Below, piece after piece: positions 1-8,980 of a stretch of 64,000 nucleotides of DNA (within the stretch, counting starts at the first letter, position 1; each line of letters begins with the position of its first letter). The stretch comes from Niveispirillum irakense DSM 11586. GTDB lineage: Bacteria > Pseudomonadota > Alphaproteobacteria > Azospirillales > Azospirillaceae. Location of the stretch: NCBI RefSeq assembly GCF_000429645.1, contig NZ_KE386933.1, forward strand, positions 794,517 through 858,516, given 5' to 3'. A model generated the notes under the pieces. That model was not told the DNA's origin. It made no database searches and worked only from the letters and a program-made list of their open reading frames with translations. A program made the translations under genes and the position numbers.

Positions 1-366
1 GCCCAGGCCGACAGTTCCGTCAAGGGCATGCGCAAGGCGGCAACGGAATCCGGTGAGGCGCTGAGCGCGCTTATCACCCGTGCCCGTACCTTGAAGGACG
101 AGATGGAACTGATTGTCCATGCCGCCGACGATCTGGCCAACCGGCTGGAAGCGGCATCGGGCAAGGCGCGCCAGACGGTGATGCCAACCTCGACGGCGCC
201 CGCGCCGGCCTTGAGCGCACCGCCGCGCGGCCCGGCCCTATCCCAGGCCGCTGCCGCGCCGGCGGCCCGGTCCCAACCGGTGCCGGCATCCCCCGCCACC
301 GGGGCTGAACCCAGATCGCGCGCGGAGAAGGAATTGCTTCAGGCGCTGGAGAATCTGCGTCCATGA
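1..366 (+). CDS. DUF6468-type flagellar-operon protein, 3' part only
   Basis: The reading frame is open from the first base, so the start lies outside the window; about 121 residues are visible. The visible part begins with a helical stretch (ESGEALSALITRARTLKDEMELI, split here as a helix of mixed charge) and ends in an Ala/Pro-rich tail with a final charged helix. Its stop overlaps the start of the motE-like gene by four bases (ATGA at 363-366), so it is the preceding member of the same operon. In Rhodospirillales, a DUF6468 protein commonly sits in this place, between fliM-type genes and motE; that assignment rests on position and general character rather than a diagnostic motif. Its biochemical role is unknown. 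Confidence 0.55.
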   Translation, partial: AQADSSVKGMRKAATESGEALSALITRARTLKDEMELIVHAADDLANRLEAASGKARQTVMPTSTAPAPALSAPPRGPALSQAAAAPAARSQPVPASPATGAEPRSRAEKELLQALENLRP

Positions 367-1271
367 ACACCAAGCCGCCCCTGGCTGCCGGTCAGGCGCC
401 CCGGCCCGGTGCCGCACCTGCACGGGCAGCTTCCGCTCCCCGTAAAGCAGCGCCCGGCAAGGCTGGAAAACGTCCCCCCGGTCCCGCCCCCCGGAAGCCC
501 CGGCGAGCCTTGTTGCGCCCCGGTCTTTTGCCAGCCGTGATTTGCGCCGCCGGCCTGCTGGTGGGGGTGAAGGTTGGCGATATCTGGGTCAGCCTTTCGA
601 CGGGTGCGGCCTTCAATCTGGTGCCTTCATCCATTGCCCAGCAGGCGGAGCCCGTCGGCTTGCCGGAACGGCCGGACGCTTTGCCCGTGCCGCCACAGCA
701 GGTTGCGCAGGCGGATAAACCGGCGCCGGCCGCAACGCCGGCGGCCGCCCCGCATGCCCAGCCACCAGCCGCCGCCCCTGAGGGAACGCCGCCCGCAGAA
801 GGGGCGGCCACCGCGCCCGCCTCGTCGCAGCCTTCCGGTGCGCCGGCCCAGACTTTCAGCCCGACGCAGCTTGAATTGTTGCAGCGGTTGCAGGAGCGCC
901 GCGAACAGATTGACCAGCGCGCCCGCGAACTGGATCAGCGGGAAGCGATGCTGGCGGCGGCAGAGGCTCGTTTCGACCAGAAGATCGCCGAGTTGCAGGA
1001 TCTGAAAAAGGAAATCCAGGGCCTGCTGACGACCGTGAATGCCGAACAGCAGGCGCAGCTTGATAGTCTGGTGAAGATTTACGAGACGATGAAGCCGGCG
1101 GACGCCGCGAAGATCTTTAATGCGCTGGAAAACAAGGTTCTGCTGAACGTCATCAGCCGGATGAAGGAAAGCAAGGCTGCGCCCGTGCTGGCAGCGATGG
1201 ATTCTGCACGCGCGCAGGAAGTTACCATTTTGCTTGCTGAGCGGAAGAGGCTGCCCACCGTACCGGAATGA
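363..1271 (+). CDS. motE: MotE-like protein (MgtE_N-type domain), flagellar motor assembly factor
   Basis: The 302-residue product has a basic, Pro/Ala-rich N-terminus, one membrane span or uncleaved signal at about residues 50-75, a long Ala/Pro-rich linker (about 100-165), a charged coiled coil (about 170-225), and a C-terminal MgtE_N-like helical domain (about 232-300, with KIYETMKPADAAKIFNAL). This order matches MotE, described in Sinorhizobium as a periplasmic chaperone for the motor protein MotC. The start overlaps the previous stop, and cheZ and motB-like genes follow, which supports a motor role. A motC gene is not visible, so the partner here may be one of the two MotB-like products or the large TPR protein; that is inference. 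Confidence 0.75.
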   Translation: MNTKPPLAAGQAPRPGAAPARAASAPRKAAPGKAGKRPPGPAPRKPRRALLRPGLLPAVICAAGLLVGVKVGDIWVSLSTGAAFNLVPSSIAQQAEPVGLPERPDALPVPPQQVAQADKPAPAATPAAAPHAQPPAAAPEGTPPAEGAATAPASSQPSGAPAQTFSPTQLELLQRLQERREQIDQRARELDQREAMLAAAEARFDQKIAELQDLKKEIQGLLTTVNAEQQAQLDSLVKIYETMKPADAAKIFNALENKVLLNVISRMKESKAAPVLAAMDSARAQEVTILLAERKRLPTVPE

Positions 1272-1366
1272 TTGTATGAAGACCGGTGGAGCCTTTTATT
1301 CCATCTTTTTAGTTGCCTGTTATCACCCTTGTCCGCCTCTCTTCTTCTTGCTGTGAAGGTGTTCAG

Positions 1367-2011
1367 ATGCTTCGCACCGCCGTTGATCCCGCTCTGAAGG
1401 AACGTCTGGAGGTCGCCCGCGCAGAGGCCCGCCAGCCGCTGTCGCGTGAGGAGGTGGCCGGCATCGTCACATCCGTTGTCGGCTCCCTGGGTGGGGAACT
1501 GTCCCAGCACCATCTTCAGGTCTATTCGGAGCTGGAGGGGCTGGCCCGCTTCATCAACAATGCCAAGAAGGAAATCGCGGCGATCCAGCCGGCGGACATC
1601 CATTCTGAACATATCCCCCTGGCGACGGATGAATTGGACGCGGTTGTCGGCGCGACGGAAGATGCGACCAACCGCATCATGGACGCTTGCGACCAGATGA
1701 TGGGGCTGGCGGGCGATGTGCCGGCGGAAGTGTCCACCAAGCTGATGGACATCACCACGGGCATCTATGAAGCCTGTAATTTCCAGGACATTACCGGCCA
1801 GCGTATCAGCAAGGTGGTGCGGGCGCTGAAACATATTGAGCAGAAGGTGGAAGTGCTGCTGGTCGCCATGGGCGAGGAAGTGCAGCGCCGCCACCCCGTG
1901 ACGGCGGAAACGCCGGTTGCTGAGGTTGCCGCCGATACCAAGCTGTTGAACGGCCCCTCCATGCCGGGGGCTGGTATCGATCAGGCCTTCATTGATTCCC
2001 TGTTCGACTGA
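1367..2011 (+). CDS. cheZ: Protein phosphatase CheZ
   Basis: The 214-residue protein would dephosphorylate CheY-P at the flagellar switch. It is almost entirely helical, and the family's C-terminal signature is present: YEACNFQDITGQRISKVV, containing the DxxxQ-type catalytic region (Asp and Gln of FQDITGQ). The ATG at 1367 is chosen because a GAAGGTG ribosome-binding sequence lies just upstream; an in-frame start at 1313 would add 18 residues not typical of the family. It sits between motE and the MotB-like pair. CheZ in an alphaproteobacterium is less universal than in gammaproteobacteria but is usual in Azospirillum-like genomes. Confidence 0.85.
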   Translation: MLRTAVDPALKERLEVARAEARQPLSREEVAGIVTSVVGSLGGELSQHHLQVYSELEGLARFINNAKKEIAAIQPADIHSEHIPLATDELDAVVGATEDATNRIMDACDQMMGLAGDVPAEVSTKLMDITTGIYEACNFQDITGQRISKVVRALKHIEQKVEVLLVAMGEEVQRRHPVTAETPVAEVAADTKLLNGPSMPGAGIDQAFIDSLFD

Positions 2012-2037
2012 TCGCCCGCAACCCGACCCGAGGATGA

Positions 2038-2769
2038 ATGTCGCCCACCGACCTGCCAACGCCCACCGGCCCTGCTTCCGACAGGTTTTCCCCTGACCGG
2101 GAGATGACGCTGCCGTTTGGCGCTGGCGTGCCGGGGGGGGGTGCGAGTGCAGGGCAGGGCGGCGGCGCGCCACTTTACGCCTATCTCGGCCTTTTCATGC
2201 TGATGCTGGCCTTTTTCATCCTGCTGAACGCCATTTCCCATTTTCATCAGGATAAGGTTGGTGCCGTCATACGCAGCGTGGATCAGGCATTTGCCATGCC
2301 CCTGACCGGGCGGGGCGGTGCCGGGGGTGAAGAGGCGGGCCAGCAGGCCGCAGCGGCTTCGCTGCGCGATCTCGGTGATCTGGTGCGCACCCAACTGGCC
2401 TTGGCGAAGGTGGATGCCGGGGCGGACGGCACGACATTGGCCGTCATCCTGCCGGCTTCTGATCTGTTTGTGGGGGACACGCTGGCCATCCGCCCAGATC
2501 GCATTGCTTTGATGGACCGGGTGGCGGCAACGCTGGCGCCCCGACCGCAAGGAGTGCAGATCCAGGCTGAAATCCTGTTTGCCACGCAAGATGTAGCGGA
2601 CAGCGCCCCCCTGGTTGCCCGCGCCGGTGCGATGGCACGGGCGCTTGTGGCCAATGGCGTGCCGCCGGCCCCCCTGTCGGTGGGGCTGGAGCGGGGAACT
2701 GCGGCGGGACAGGTGCGGTTCCTGTTCACCCTGCCATCGCCGGTCACACCGGTGGGGGTTGGGCAATGA
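2038..2769 (+). CDS. Degenerate MotB-like paralogue without the proton-binding Asp
   Basis: The 243-residue product has a Gly/Pro-rich cytoplasmic tail (1-45), one membrane helix (about 47-66, ending LMLAFFILLNAIS) and a periplasmic region (about 105-235) resembling a decayed OmpA/MotB domain. Aligned on LML-x-FF with the next gene's product, the essential Asp of MotB (Asp30 there) is Gly51 here. The peptidoglycan-binding consensus (NxxLSxxRA) is also not recognisable. It overlaps the following motB by four bases. As written it cannot conduct ions by the known mechanism. It may be a scaffold, a heteromeric stator partner or a regulator; that is inference. The membrane helix and gene position are seen directly. 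Confidence 0.7.
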   Translation: MSPTDLPTPTGPASDRFSPDREMTLPFGAGVPGGGASAGQGGGAPLYAYLGLFMLMLAFFILLNAISHFHQDKVGAVIRSVDQAFAMPLTGRGGAGGEEAGQQAAAASLRDLGDLVRTQLALAKVDAGADGTTLAVILPASDLFVGDTLAIRPDRIALMDRVAATLAPRPQGVQIQAEILFATQDVADSAPLVARAGAMARALVANGVPPAPLSVGLERGTAAGQVRFLFTLPSPVTPVGVGQ

Positions 2770-3467
2770 TGCGGCGCTCTCTTTCCAGTCTGCCCCGCCT
2801 GTTGCCGGCCACTGCGACGGAGGCCGGGCGGGCCTGGATGGTGACCTTCACCGACCTGATCTGCCTGATGCTGACCTTTTTCGTCATGCTCTACGCCATG
2901 TCGGAGCCGGACCCGGCCCGTTATCAGGCCCTGGTGGCAGGAACACCGGGGATGAGTGATGTGGGCGGTGGCGTGCAGCCGGCTGGCGCCGCCCTGACGG
3001 CAACGGCGCTGGACCGGGGACGGGCGGCCGATCTGGGCTATCTGGGCCGCATCTTTGAAAATCTGCTGGCGGATAACCCGGAACTGGCATCAGTCACGAT
3101 TGAAAAACGGGAACAGGGGTTGGTGCTGGCCCTGCCATCAGAGCTTCTGTTTGCCCCCGGTGATGCCACCCTTTCGCCGGCAGGACGCCAAGCCATGTTC
3201 GTCATGGGGGGTGTCGCCGCCAATATCGGCAACGCCCTGGACGTGGTTGGCCATGCCGATTCCACGCCGGCCGGCAGCCGCTGGCCTTCCAACTGGGAAT
3301 TGTCGCTGGCCCGCGCCCAGGCGGTGGCCCAGGCCCTGCGGGATGCCGGATATCTGCGCGATATCACTGTACGGGGCCATGGCGACGGGCTTTCCGCCGG
3401 TGCTGCCGACAATGCGCGGGCCCGCCGGGTTGAACTGGTGGTCCGTGACCATGGGGGCGGGGCATGA
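2766..3467 (+). CDS. motB: Flagellar motor stator protein MotB
   Basis: This 233-residue protein has a single membrane helix at about residues 25-45 with the motif TFTDLICLMLTFF, whose Asp30 matches the proton-conducting Asp32 of E. coli MotB, and an OmpA-like peptidoglycan-binding domain at about 115-230 (VVGHADSTP, NWELSLARAQAVAQAL, RRVEL). It would anchor the stator to peptidoglycan and pair with MotA, which is not in the window. It overlaps the preceding degenerate paralogue and the following TPR gene by ATGA, so the three are probably translationally coupled. The linker between plug and OmpA domain is short. Confidence 0.85.
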   Translation: MMRRSLSSLPRLLPATATEAGRAWMVTFTDLICLMLTFFVMLYAMSEPDPARYQALVAGTPGMSDVGGGVQPAGAALTATALDRGRAADLGYLGRIFENLLADNPELASVTIEKREQGLVLALPSELLFAPGDATLSPAGRQAMFVMGGVAANIGNALDVVGHADSTPAGSRWPSNWELSLARAQAVAQALRDAGYLRDITVRGHGDGLSAGAADNARARRVELVVRDHGGGA

Positions 3468-6400
3468 GCCGGCTTTCCTCCCTCTGCGCCCTGCTGATGG
3501 CCTCCACGCTGCTGGTATCCCCTGTGCAGGCCCAGCCGGCGGCGACCCCTGGCCCGGCGGCGGAAAAGGTGGGCGTGCGCAGTGGCACCCATCCCACTTA
3601 CAGCCGGCTGGTGTTTGATTGGCCTCGCAACACGCCCTACAGCGTGCAGCAGGATGGCGATCAGGTGACGATCCGTTTTCCGGTGGCGGCAGAGGCGGAT
3701 CTGGCGCGGGTGGTGCGCACCCCGCCACCCCGCATCACCGGCCTCAGCCAGGAACGGGTCGACGGTGCCCTCCTGGTGCGCTTCCGCATCCCGGCCGGCG
3801 CCGGCATCAAGGATATGCGGGCTGGCACGCGGGTGGTGATTGATGTGCTGGACAAGGCGCCTGCTGCCAAACCACCTGCCCCTGCGCCTGAGCCCACGCA
3901 GGCGCCCAAACCCGCGCCGACCGCCACGCAGGCCCCGACCCGGCTGACGCCTGATCCGGCGAAGCCAGCCGCCTCCCCGGAAAAGCCGGCTCAGACGGCA
4001 GCTAAACCGGTTCCGGCTGATCCGCGTCGTACCAAGGAAGGGGCGCCGCTGTTCGAGCTTCGCGGTGGTGCTGCGCCTGCCCCTGGTGAACCGGCGGCTG
4101 CCGGCGCCGCGCCGGCGCCGACCCCTGCCAGCCCGACCCCGGCACCGGCCCCAGCCGGACAAAACAAGACATCTGTGCCGGCGGCCGCACCCGCCACGCC
4201 CGTACCCGTGTCCTCGCCCGCGTTGCCACCGGCGGAGCAGGCGGGTGCCATGAGCATTCCGTTCGATCCCAAGGCTGGTACCGCCGCTGCCGTGTTCGAG
4301 CGGGCGGGATGGCTCTATATCCTGTTTGACCGCCCCGTCCCGCCGGAGACGGCACCAGCGCCCGCCGCTGTACCGTGGCTGGGCTCCACGATTGAACCGG
4401 TGACCGTGCCTGAGGCTGGAGGCTTCCGCCTGCCGATGCCGGCCTTGATGCGCGCCGCTGTTCGCCGTGATGGCACGGCATGGCATGTCGATTTCAACCG
4501 TGTCACCGACTTGCCCGGTGCTGACACGCGCCCCACTGGCCTGATCGCGACCCCCGATCTCGACTTTGCCCTGGGGCCGCGTCTGGTGGTGGCGATGCCG
4601 GATGCCGGATCAGTCCTTTCCTTCAAAGATCCGGTGGTCGGCGATACTTTGTCGGTTGTGCCGCTGTCCCAGCCCGGCCCCCATGTCGCCCTGTCCCAGC
4701 GTTTCGCCCAGGCGCAACTCCTGCCCACGCTGCAAGGGCTTGTGGTCCGCCCGCTTGATGATGGGTTGAGCGTTCAGCCGGTGCGTGAAGGGGTGGAAAT
4801 CACAGCCCCTGGCGGGCTGCAATTATCCTCCGCCGCCGATATTTTATCCGTGGCGCCGCCGCCTCCGCCCAAGAAAGAGGTGGATCGTCTCTATGATTTC
4901 AAGCGGTGGGGACAGGTGCCTGCTGCGGATTATATCAAGGCGCGGCAGGCCAAATGGGACCAGCTTGTGCAGTTGCCGGAGGCCGAGCGTAATCGGGGCC
5001 GGCTGGGACTTGCCCGCTTCTATATCGCCAATGGTCTGGCTTATGAGGCGCAGGGCATGCTGGACCGGGTGCAGGAGGTGCAGCCCGATGTGGATCGCCG
5101 GCCAGAGTTTCTGGCCGTGCGCGGCATCGCCCGCGCCCTGACCCGGGATTATGATGGCGCCCTGGCCGATCTGGGCAATCCAGGTCTGGCGGGGGAGGCG
5201 GATACCGACCTGTGGCGGGCCGCTGCCCTGGGGGGCAAGCAGGATTATGCCGCTGCTCAGGCATTGTTCGAAGCCCGCAAGGAAGCGCTGGCAAATTATC
5301 CGGACCCATATTTTTCAGAATTGTCGCTGGCGGCCGCCAATACTGCGCTGGAACAGAACCAGCCCAAGGCCGCAGCCGCCATCCTGGATCGCGCCGTCAA
5401 ACGCGGTGTTGCCGAAGGCCAATTGGGCCCGGCGCTGGATTATTATCGCGGCAAGATATTCCGCGCCGAAGGCGATAATGACAAGGCGCTGGCCCAGTTT
5501 GAAAAAGCGATGGGCAGTCGTGACCGGCTTTACGCCATGCGGGCCAAGCGCGACTTCATCGATACGTCGCTGGCCGCCGGCAAGATCGACGCCAAGGAAG
5601 CCGCAAAGCGGATGGAGGAGATGCGCTTCGCCTGGATCGGCGATGCGCTGGAACTGTCCAATCTGCGCCGTATCGGGGAGGTGCATGCCCTGGCTGGCAA
5701 TTATCCCCAAGCCTTCGACACGATGCGCCGTACCATCGCCCTGTTTCCGGATACGCCGGACGCCAAGGAGATTGCTGCGGACATGACCCGCACCTTCACC
5801 GATCTGTTCGCCAAGGACGGGGCGGCGAAGATGCCGGCCTTGGATGCGCTGGCGCTGTATGAACAATATCGGGAACTGACCCCGCCCGGTCCTGATGGTG
5901 ACCGCATCATCCAGAAGCTGGCGGAACGGATGGTGGAGATTGACCTGCTGGACCGCGCGGCGGAGCTGCTGGACCATCAGGTGCAATATCGCCTGACGGG
6001 GCTGGACAAGGCCAGGGTCGGGACGCGGCTGGCCGGCATCCGGCTGCTGGACAGCAAGCCGGCAGAGGCGCTGGCCGCCCTTGATCGCACCCAGATGGAG
6101 GAAATGCCCGCCGATCTGGTGGAGGAGCGGCGCCTGCTGCGCGCCCGCGCCCTGTCGCAGGCGGGCAAGGGGGGCGAAGCGGTGGCCCTGCTGACCGATG
6201 ACCGGTCACGCAATGCCAACCTGCTGCGGGTGGATATCGCCATGCGGGACCGGCAATGGGCCGCCGCCGCTGCCGCCCTGGGTGATTTGATTACCCCGCC
6301 GCCGGCGGCGGGCACGGCGATTGATCCGGCCCAGTCCAAACTGGTCGTTAACCGCGCGGTTGCTTTGTCCCTGGCGCAGGATAATGCGGGGCTGGATGCG

Positions 6401-6652
6401 CTGCGCCGCGATTATGGCACCGCCATGGACCAGGGGCCGGATGCCACCGCCTTCCAGGTGCTGACCCGGCCGGAAGCCTCGGCGGGGCTGGCCGACGCCG
6501 CCACCATCCGGTCACGTATCACGGAAATCGACCTGTTCCGCAGCTTTCTGGATACTTACCGCGCCAAGCAGCAGGAAACAGCGGCCCCAGCCCCGGCGGC
6601 GGACCCGGCGACCGCGGCCAGCCCGGCACCGGCAACGCAGCCTCCCTCCTGA
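3464..6652 (+). CDS. Large periplasmic TPR protein with N-terminal AMIN-like domain
   Basis: The 1062-residue product starts with a signal peptide (about 1-24, ending VQAQ). Next come an AMIN-like beta domain (about 32-125, with the typical pattern of short strands around TYSRLVFDWP and VVIDVLD), a Pro/Ala/Thr-rich linker (about 130-265), a second all-beta region (about 265-465), a long array of TPR-type helical hairpins (about 475-1020) and an Ala/Pro tail. AMIN domains generally bind peptidoglycan or target the septum or pole. Its start overlaps motB by four bases, making it the last gene of the flagellar operon. A structural or scaffolding role for the stator or polar flagellum is an inference; no enzyme motif is visible. 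Confidence 0.75.
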   Translation: MSRLSSLCALLMASTLLVSPVQAQPAATPGPAAEKVGVRSGTHPTYSRLVFDWPRNTPYSVQQDGDQVTIRFPVAAEADLARVVRTPPPRITGLSQERVDGALLVRFRIPAGAGIKDMRAGTRVVIDVLDKAPAAKPPAPAPEPTQAPKPAPTATQAPTRLTPDPAKPAASPEKPAQTAAKPVPADPRRTKEGAPLFELRGGAAPAPGEPAAAGAAPAPTPASPTPAPAPAGQNKTSVPAAAPATPVPVSSPALPPAEQAGAMSIPFDPKAGTAAAVFERAGWLYILFDRPVPPETAPAPAAVPWLGSTIEPVTVPEAGGFRLPMPALMRAAVRRDGTAWHVDFNRVTDLPGADTRPTGLIATPDLDFALGPRLVVAMPDAGSVLSFKDPVVGDTLSVVPLSQPGPHVALSQRFAQAQLLPTLQGLVVRPLDDGLSVQPVREGVEITAPGGLQLSSAADILSVAPPPPPKKEVDRLYDFKRWGQVPAADYIKARQAKWDQLVQLPEAERNRGRLGLARFYIANGLAYEAQGMLDRVQEVQPDVDRRPEFLAVRGIARALTRDYDGALADLGNPGLAGEADTDLWRAAALGGKQDYAAAQALFEARKEALANYPDPYFSELSLAAANTALEQNQPKAAAAILDRAVKRGVAEGQLGPALDYYRGKIFRAEGDNDKALAQFEKAMGSRDRLYAMRAKRDFIDTSLAAGKIDAKEAAKRMEEMRFAWIGDALELSNLRRIGEVHALAGNYPQAFDTMRRTIALFPDTPDAKEIAADMTRTFTDLFAKDGAAKMPALDALALYEQYRELTPPGPDGDRIIQKLAERMVEIDLLDRAAELLDHQVQYRLTGLDKARVGTRLAGIRLLDSKPAEALAALDRTQMEEMPADLVEERRLLRARALSQAGKGGEAVALLTDDRSRNANLLRVDIAMRDRQWAAAAAALGDLITPPPAAGTAIDPAQSKLVVNRAVALSLAQDNAGLDALRRDYGTAMDQGPDATAFQVLTRPEASAGLADAATIRSRITEIDLFRSFLDTYRAKQQETAAPAPAADPATAASPAPATQPPS

Positions 6653-6742
6653 TCGGTCTGGTTATACGCTTCACCGTTTCCTTTCCGGTTTGGAACGACT
6701 ATCTAAAGGCAGGAACGGAACGGGATCATCAGCGGGGATAAT

Positions 6743-8038
6743 GTGGCCGCAGGATTGTTCGATGCCGCCGCACCCCGGCCCCTGGCCGACCGGTTGCGGC
6801 CCCAGAAGCTGGCCGAGGTGGTGGGCCAGGATCATCTGCTGCGCGAGGGCGCACCCATTGGCCGGATGATCGCCGCGCGGCGGCTTTCCTCCATGATCCT
6901 CTGGGGGCCGCCTGGCTGCGGCAAGACCACGCTGGCCCGGCTGCTGGCCCAGACGACCGATCTGCATTTTGAGCCTTTGTCGGCCATTTTCTCCGGCGTG
7001 GCAGATCTGCGCAAAGTTTTTGAGGCTGCGCGCGCGCGCCGTACCGGTGGGCAGGGGACGCTGCTGTTCATCGATGAGATCCATCGGTTCAACCGCTCCC
7101 AGCAAGACGGTTTCCTGCCCTATGTTGAGGATGGGACCGTTACCCTGGTGGGCGCGACGACAGAGAATCCATCTTTTGAATTGAATGCCGCCTTGCTGTC
7201 CCGCGCCCAGGTGTTCGTATTGAACCGCCTGGACGATGGGGCGTTGGAGCAATTGCTGCAACGTGCAGAGGCGGAGGAGGGGCGCCCCCTGCCGGTCGAT
7301 GGCGATGCCCGCAACGCGGTGAAGGCGCTGGCCGATGGTGACGGCCGTTATTGTCTGAACCTGTGTGAGGAACTGTTCGCCCTGCCGGCGGGCACGATGC
7401 TGGACACCAATGGCCTTGCCAGTGCCGTGCAGCGGCGGATGCCGCTTTATGACAAGGCGCAGGAAGGCCATTACAACCTGATCTCCGCCCTGCATAAATC
7501 GCTGCGCGGGTCGGACACGGATGCCGCGCTTTACTGGTACGCCCGCATGCTGGCCGGCGGGGAAGACCCGCGCTATATCGCCCGCCGCCTCACCCGCTTC
7601 GCGGTAGAGGATATCGGCATGGCCGACCCGGCAGCCCTGACCCAGGCAACGGCGGCATGGGAGGCTTATGAAAGGCTGGGCAGCCCGGAGGGCGAACTGG
7701 CTATCGCTCAACTGGTGATCTATCTGGGCACCGCGCCCAAATCCAACGCCGCCTATACGGCCTATAAGGAAGCAGTGCGTGCCGCCAAGGAAACCGGCAG
7801 CCTGTCACCGCCTAAACATATACTGAATGCGCCGACCAAGCTGATGAAGCAGTTGGGTTACGGCAAGGGCTATAATTACGACCATGACACGGCGGAAGGT
7901 TTCAGCGGGCAGAATTACTTCCCGGAAGAAATGCCCCGCCGCGAATTTTACCGTCCGGTCGAACGAGGGTTCGAGCGCGATGTACGCAAACGCCTGGATT
8001 ACTGGGCACGGTTGCGGGCGGAGAAGGGGGGCGACTGA
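6743..8038 (+). CDS. rarA: Replication-associated recombination protein RarA (MgsA), AAA+ ATPase
   Basis: The 431-residue clamp-loader-like AAA+ ATPase acts at stalled replication forks. The Walker A motif is GPPGCGKT (about residues 55-62), Walker B is LLFIDEIH (about 110-117), sensor 1 lies in TLVGATTENPSF, and the C-terminal tetramerisation domain follows (about 250-425). Length and motifs match the RarA/MgsA/WRNIP1 family closely. The start is a GTG at 6743 behind an AGCGGGGA sequence; an overlapping ATG at 6741 is in another frame. It follows the flagellar operon by 90 bases and appears to be its own unit. Confidence 0.93.
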   Translation: MAAGLFDAAAPRPLADRLRPQKLAEVVGQDHLLREGAPIGRMIAARRLSSMILWGPPGCGKTTLARLLAQTTDLHFEPLSAIFSGVADLRKVFEAARARRTGGQGTLLFIDEIHRFNRSQQDGFLPYVEDGTVTLVGATTENPSFELNAALLSRAQVFVLNRLDDGALEQLLQRAEAEEGRPLPVDGDARNAVKALADGDGRYCLNLCEELFALPAGTMLDTNGLASAVQRRMPLYDKAQEGHYNLISALHKSLRGSDTDAALYWYARMLAGGEDPRYIARRLTRFAVEDIGMADPAALTQATAAWEAYERLGSPEGELAIAQLVIYLGTAPKSNAAYTAYKEAVRAAKETGSLSPPKHILNAPTKLMKQLGYGKGYNYDHDTAEGFSGQNYFPEEMPRREFYRPVERGFERDVRKRLDYWARLRAEKGGD

Positions 8039-8081
8039 GCATCCCCCCTCGGTCCTGGTACTTGGGTGCCAGAAAATAAAA

Positions 8082-8113
8082 AAGCCGTCTCAACCTGAAG
8101 GGCTGAACGGCTT
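8082..8113 (-). terminator. Terminator of tRNA-Gly
   Basis: The inverted repeat AAGCCGT/ACGGCTT flanks an 18-base loop. Read on the minus strand it is followed at once by a T-rich run (TTTTTTATTTT), the form expected of an intrinsic terminator for the tRNA just upstream. On the plus strand it also lies 44 bases after rarA but lacks a T run there. Confidence 0.75.
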
Positions 8114-8135
8114 CAACCTGCTTGCAGCAGGATCA

Positions 8136-8209
8136 TGGAGCGGGTGAAGGGAATCGAACCCTCGTCGTAAGCTTGGGAAGCTTCTGCTCTACCATTGAGC
8201 TACACCCGC
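8136..8209 (-). tRNA. tRNA-Gly (anticodon CCC)
   Basis: On the minus strand a full cloverleaf can be drawn: the acceptor stem GCGGGTG pairs with CACCCGC, the D arm is GCTC...GAGC, the anticodon stem GAAGC/GCTTA-type surrounds the loop TTCCCAA with anticodon CCC, the T arm contains GGTTCGATTCC, the discriminator is T, and CCA is encoded (8136-8138). Length is 74 bases including CCA. Confidence 0.93.
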
Positions 8210-8220
8210 GTCGGGAAGGG

Positions 8221-8249
8221 CTTATAGAAGGTTCCGGGTGGGGTTTCAA
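8221..8249 (-). promoter_or_regulatory. Promoter of tRNA-Gly
   Basis: The minus strand reads TTGAAA, a 17-base spacer, then TATAAG, a near-consensus housekeeping promoter. The predicted start of transcription lies only a few bases before the mature 5' end of tRNA-Gly. Confidence 0.75.
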
Positions 8250-8299
8250 GGCCTTATTCGCCCCGTCCCCTATATTCTTTCCCCGGTGTCGCGCCGGCC

Positions 8300-8980
8300 T
8301 TATCGACTGGCGCGACGACGTCGAGACACCATTGGTGTGGGGGAGGGGGCCAGGGCGGTCGGCTCCATCTCAGTCTCGCTTATCCCGCCATTGGTGGCGG
8401 TGGTGACAAGCTGGGTCACCGCTGCGGGCTTGCGTGCGGGCAGGGTGCGGCTGGAACCATTGCTGGTCCGCGACCGGGTGGTGGCGCGGCCGACCGTGCC
8501 GGTCACGCCGTCCAGGGCGCCATCCACCAGTTCCAGTCCCAGGAACCGCGCCGGATCAACCGGACCGGGCAGGGACAGGGCCAGCGTCTTTTCCCGGGAG
8601 AAGCCGAAGCGCACATAATAAGGTGCATCGCCCACCAGGATCACGATCCGGTGCCCCAGTTCCGCCGCGCGTGCCAGGGAATGCCGGATCATCTTGCCGC
8701 CAAGGCCACCAGACCGATGTTCGGGATCAATGGCGATGGGCCCCAGCAGCAAGGCCGGCACCGTGCCGCCCAGCATGATGGGCCAATAGCGGATGGTTCC
8801 GACGAGTTTCTCGTTGCCGTCAACATCCGTATCCGTCGCGACAAAGCACAGATCGGCCACCGGGGCCACATTCTTGCGCAGCCGGTAAACGGTCTTGGTG
8901 TGCCGCTTGGGGCCGAAGGAGGTGTCGAGAAGCTGTTCGATGGCACCGGCGTGCGCCGGCAGCTCAACGGTGATGTTCAT
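8300..8980 (-). CDS. GNAT family N-acetyltransferase
   Basis: The 226-residue product has a GNAT fold over about residues 1-165. The acetyl-CoA-binding motif A appears in LLLGPIAIDPEHRSGGLGGKMI (R/Q-x-x-G-x-G/A type, here RSGGLGG), followed by the beta-5 segment VILVGDAPYYVRFGF that is typical of YhbS-like acetyltransferases. The last 60 residues are a low-complexity Ser/Arg/Thr-rich tail of no known domain. The substrate cannot be told from sequence. There is no strong ribosome-binding site before the ATG. Confidence 0.8.
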   Translation of the reverse strand: MNITVELPAHAGAIEQLLDTSFGPKRHTKTVYRLRKNVAPVADLCFVATDTDVDGNEKLVGTIRYWPIMLGGTVPALLLGPIAIDPEHRSGGLGGKMIRHSLARAAELGHRIVILVGDAPYYVRFGFSREKTLALSLPGPVDPARFLGLELVDGALDGVTGTVGRATTRSRTSNGSSRTLPARKPAAVTQLVTTATNGGISETEMEPTALAPSPTPMVSRRRRASR

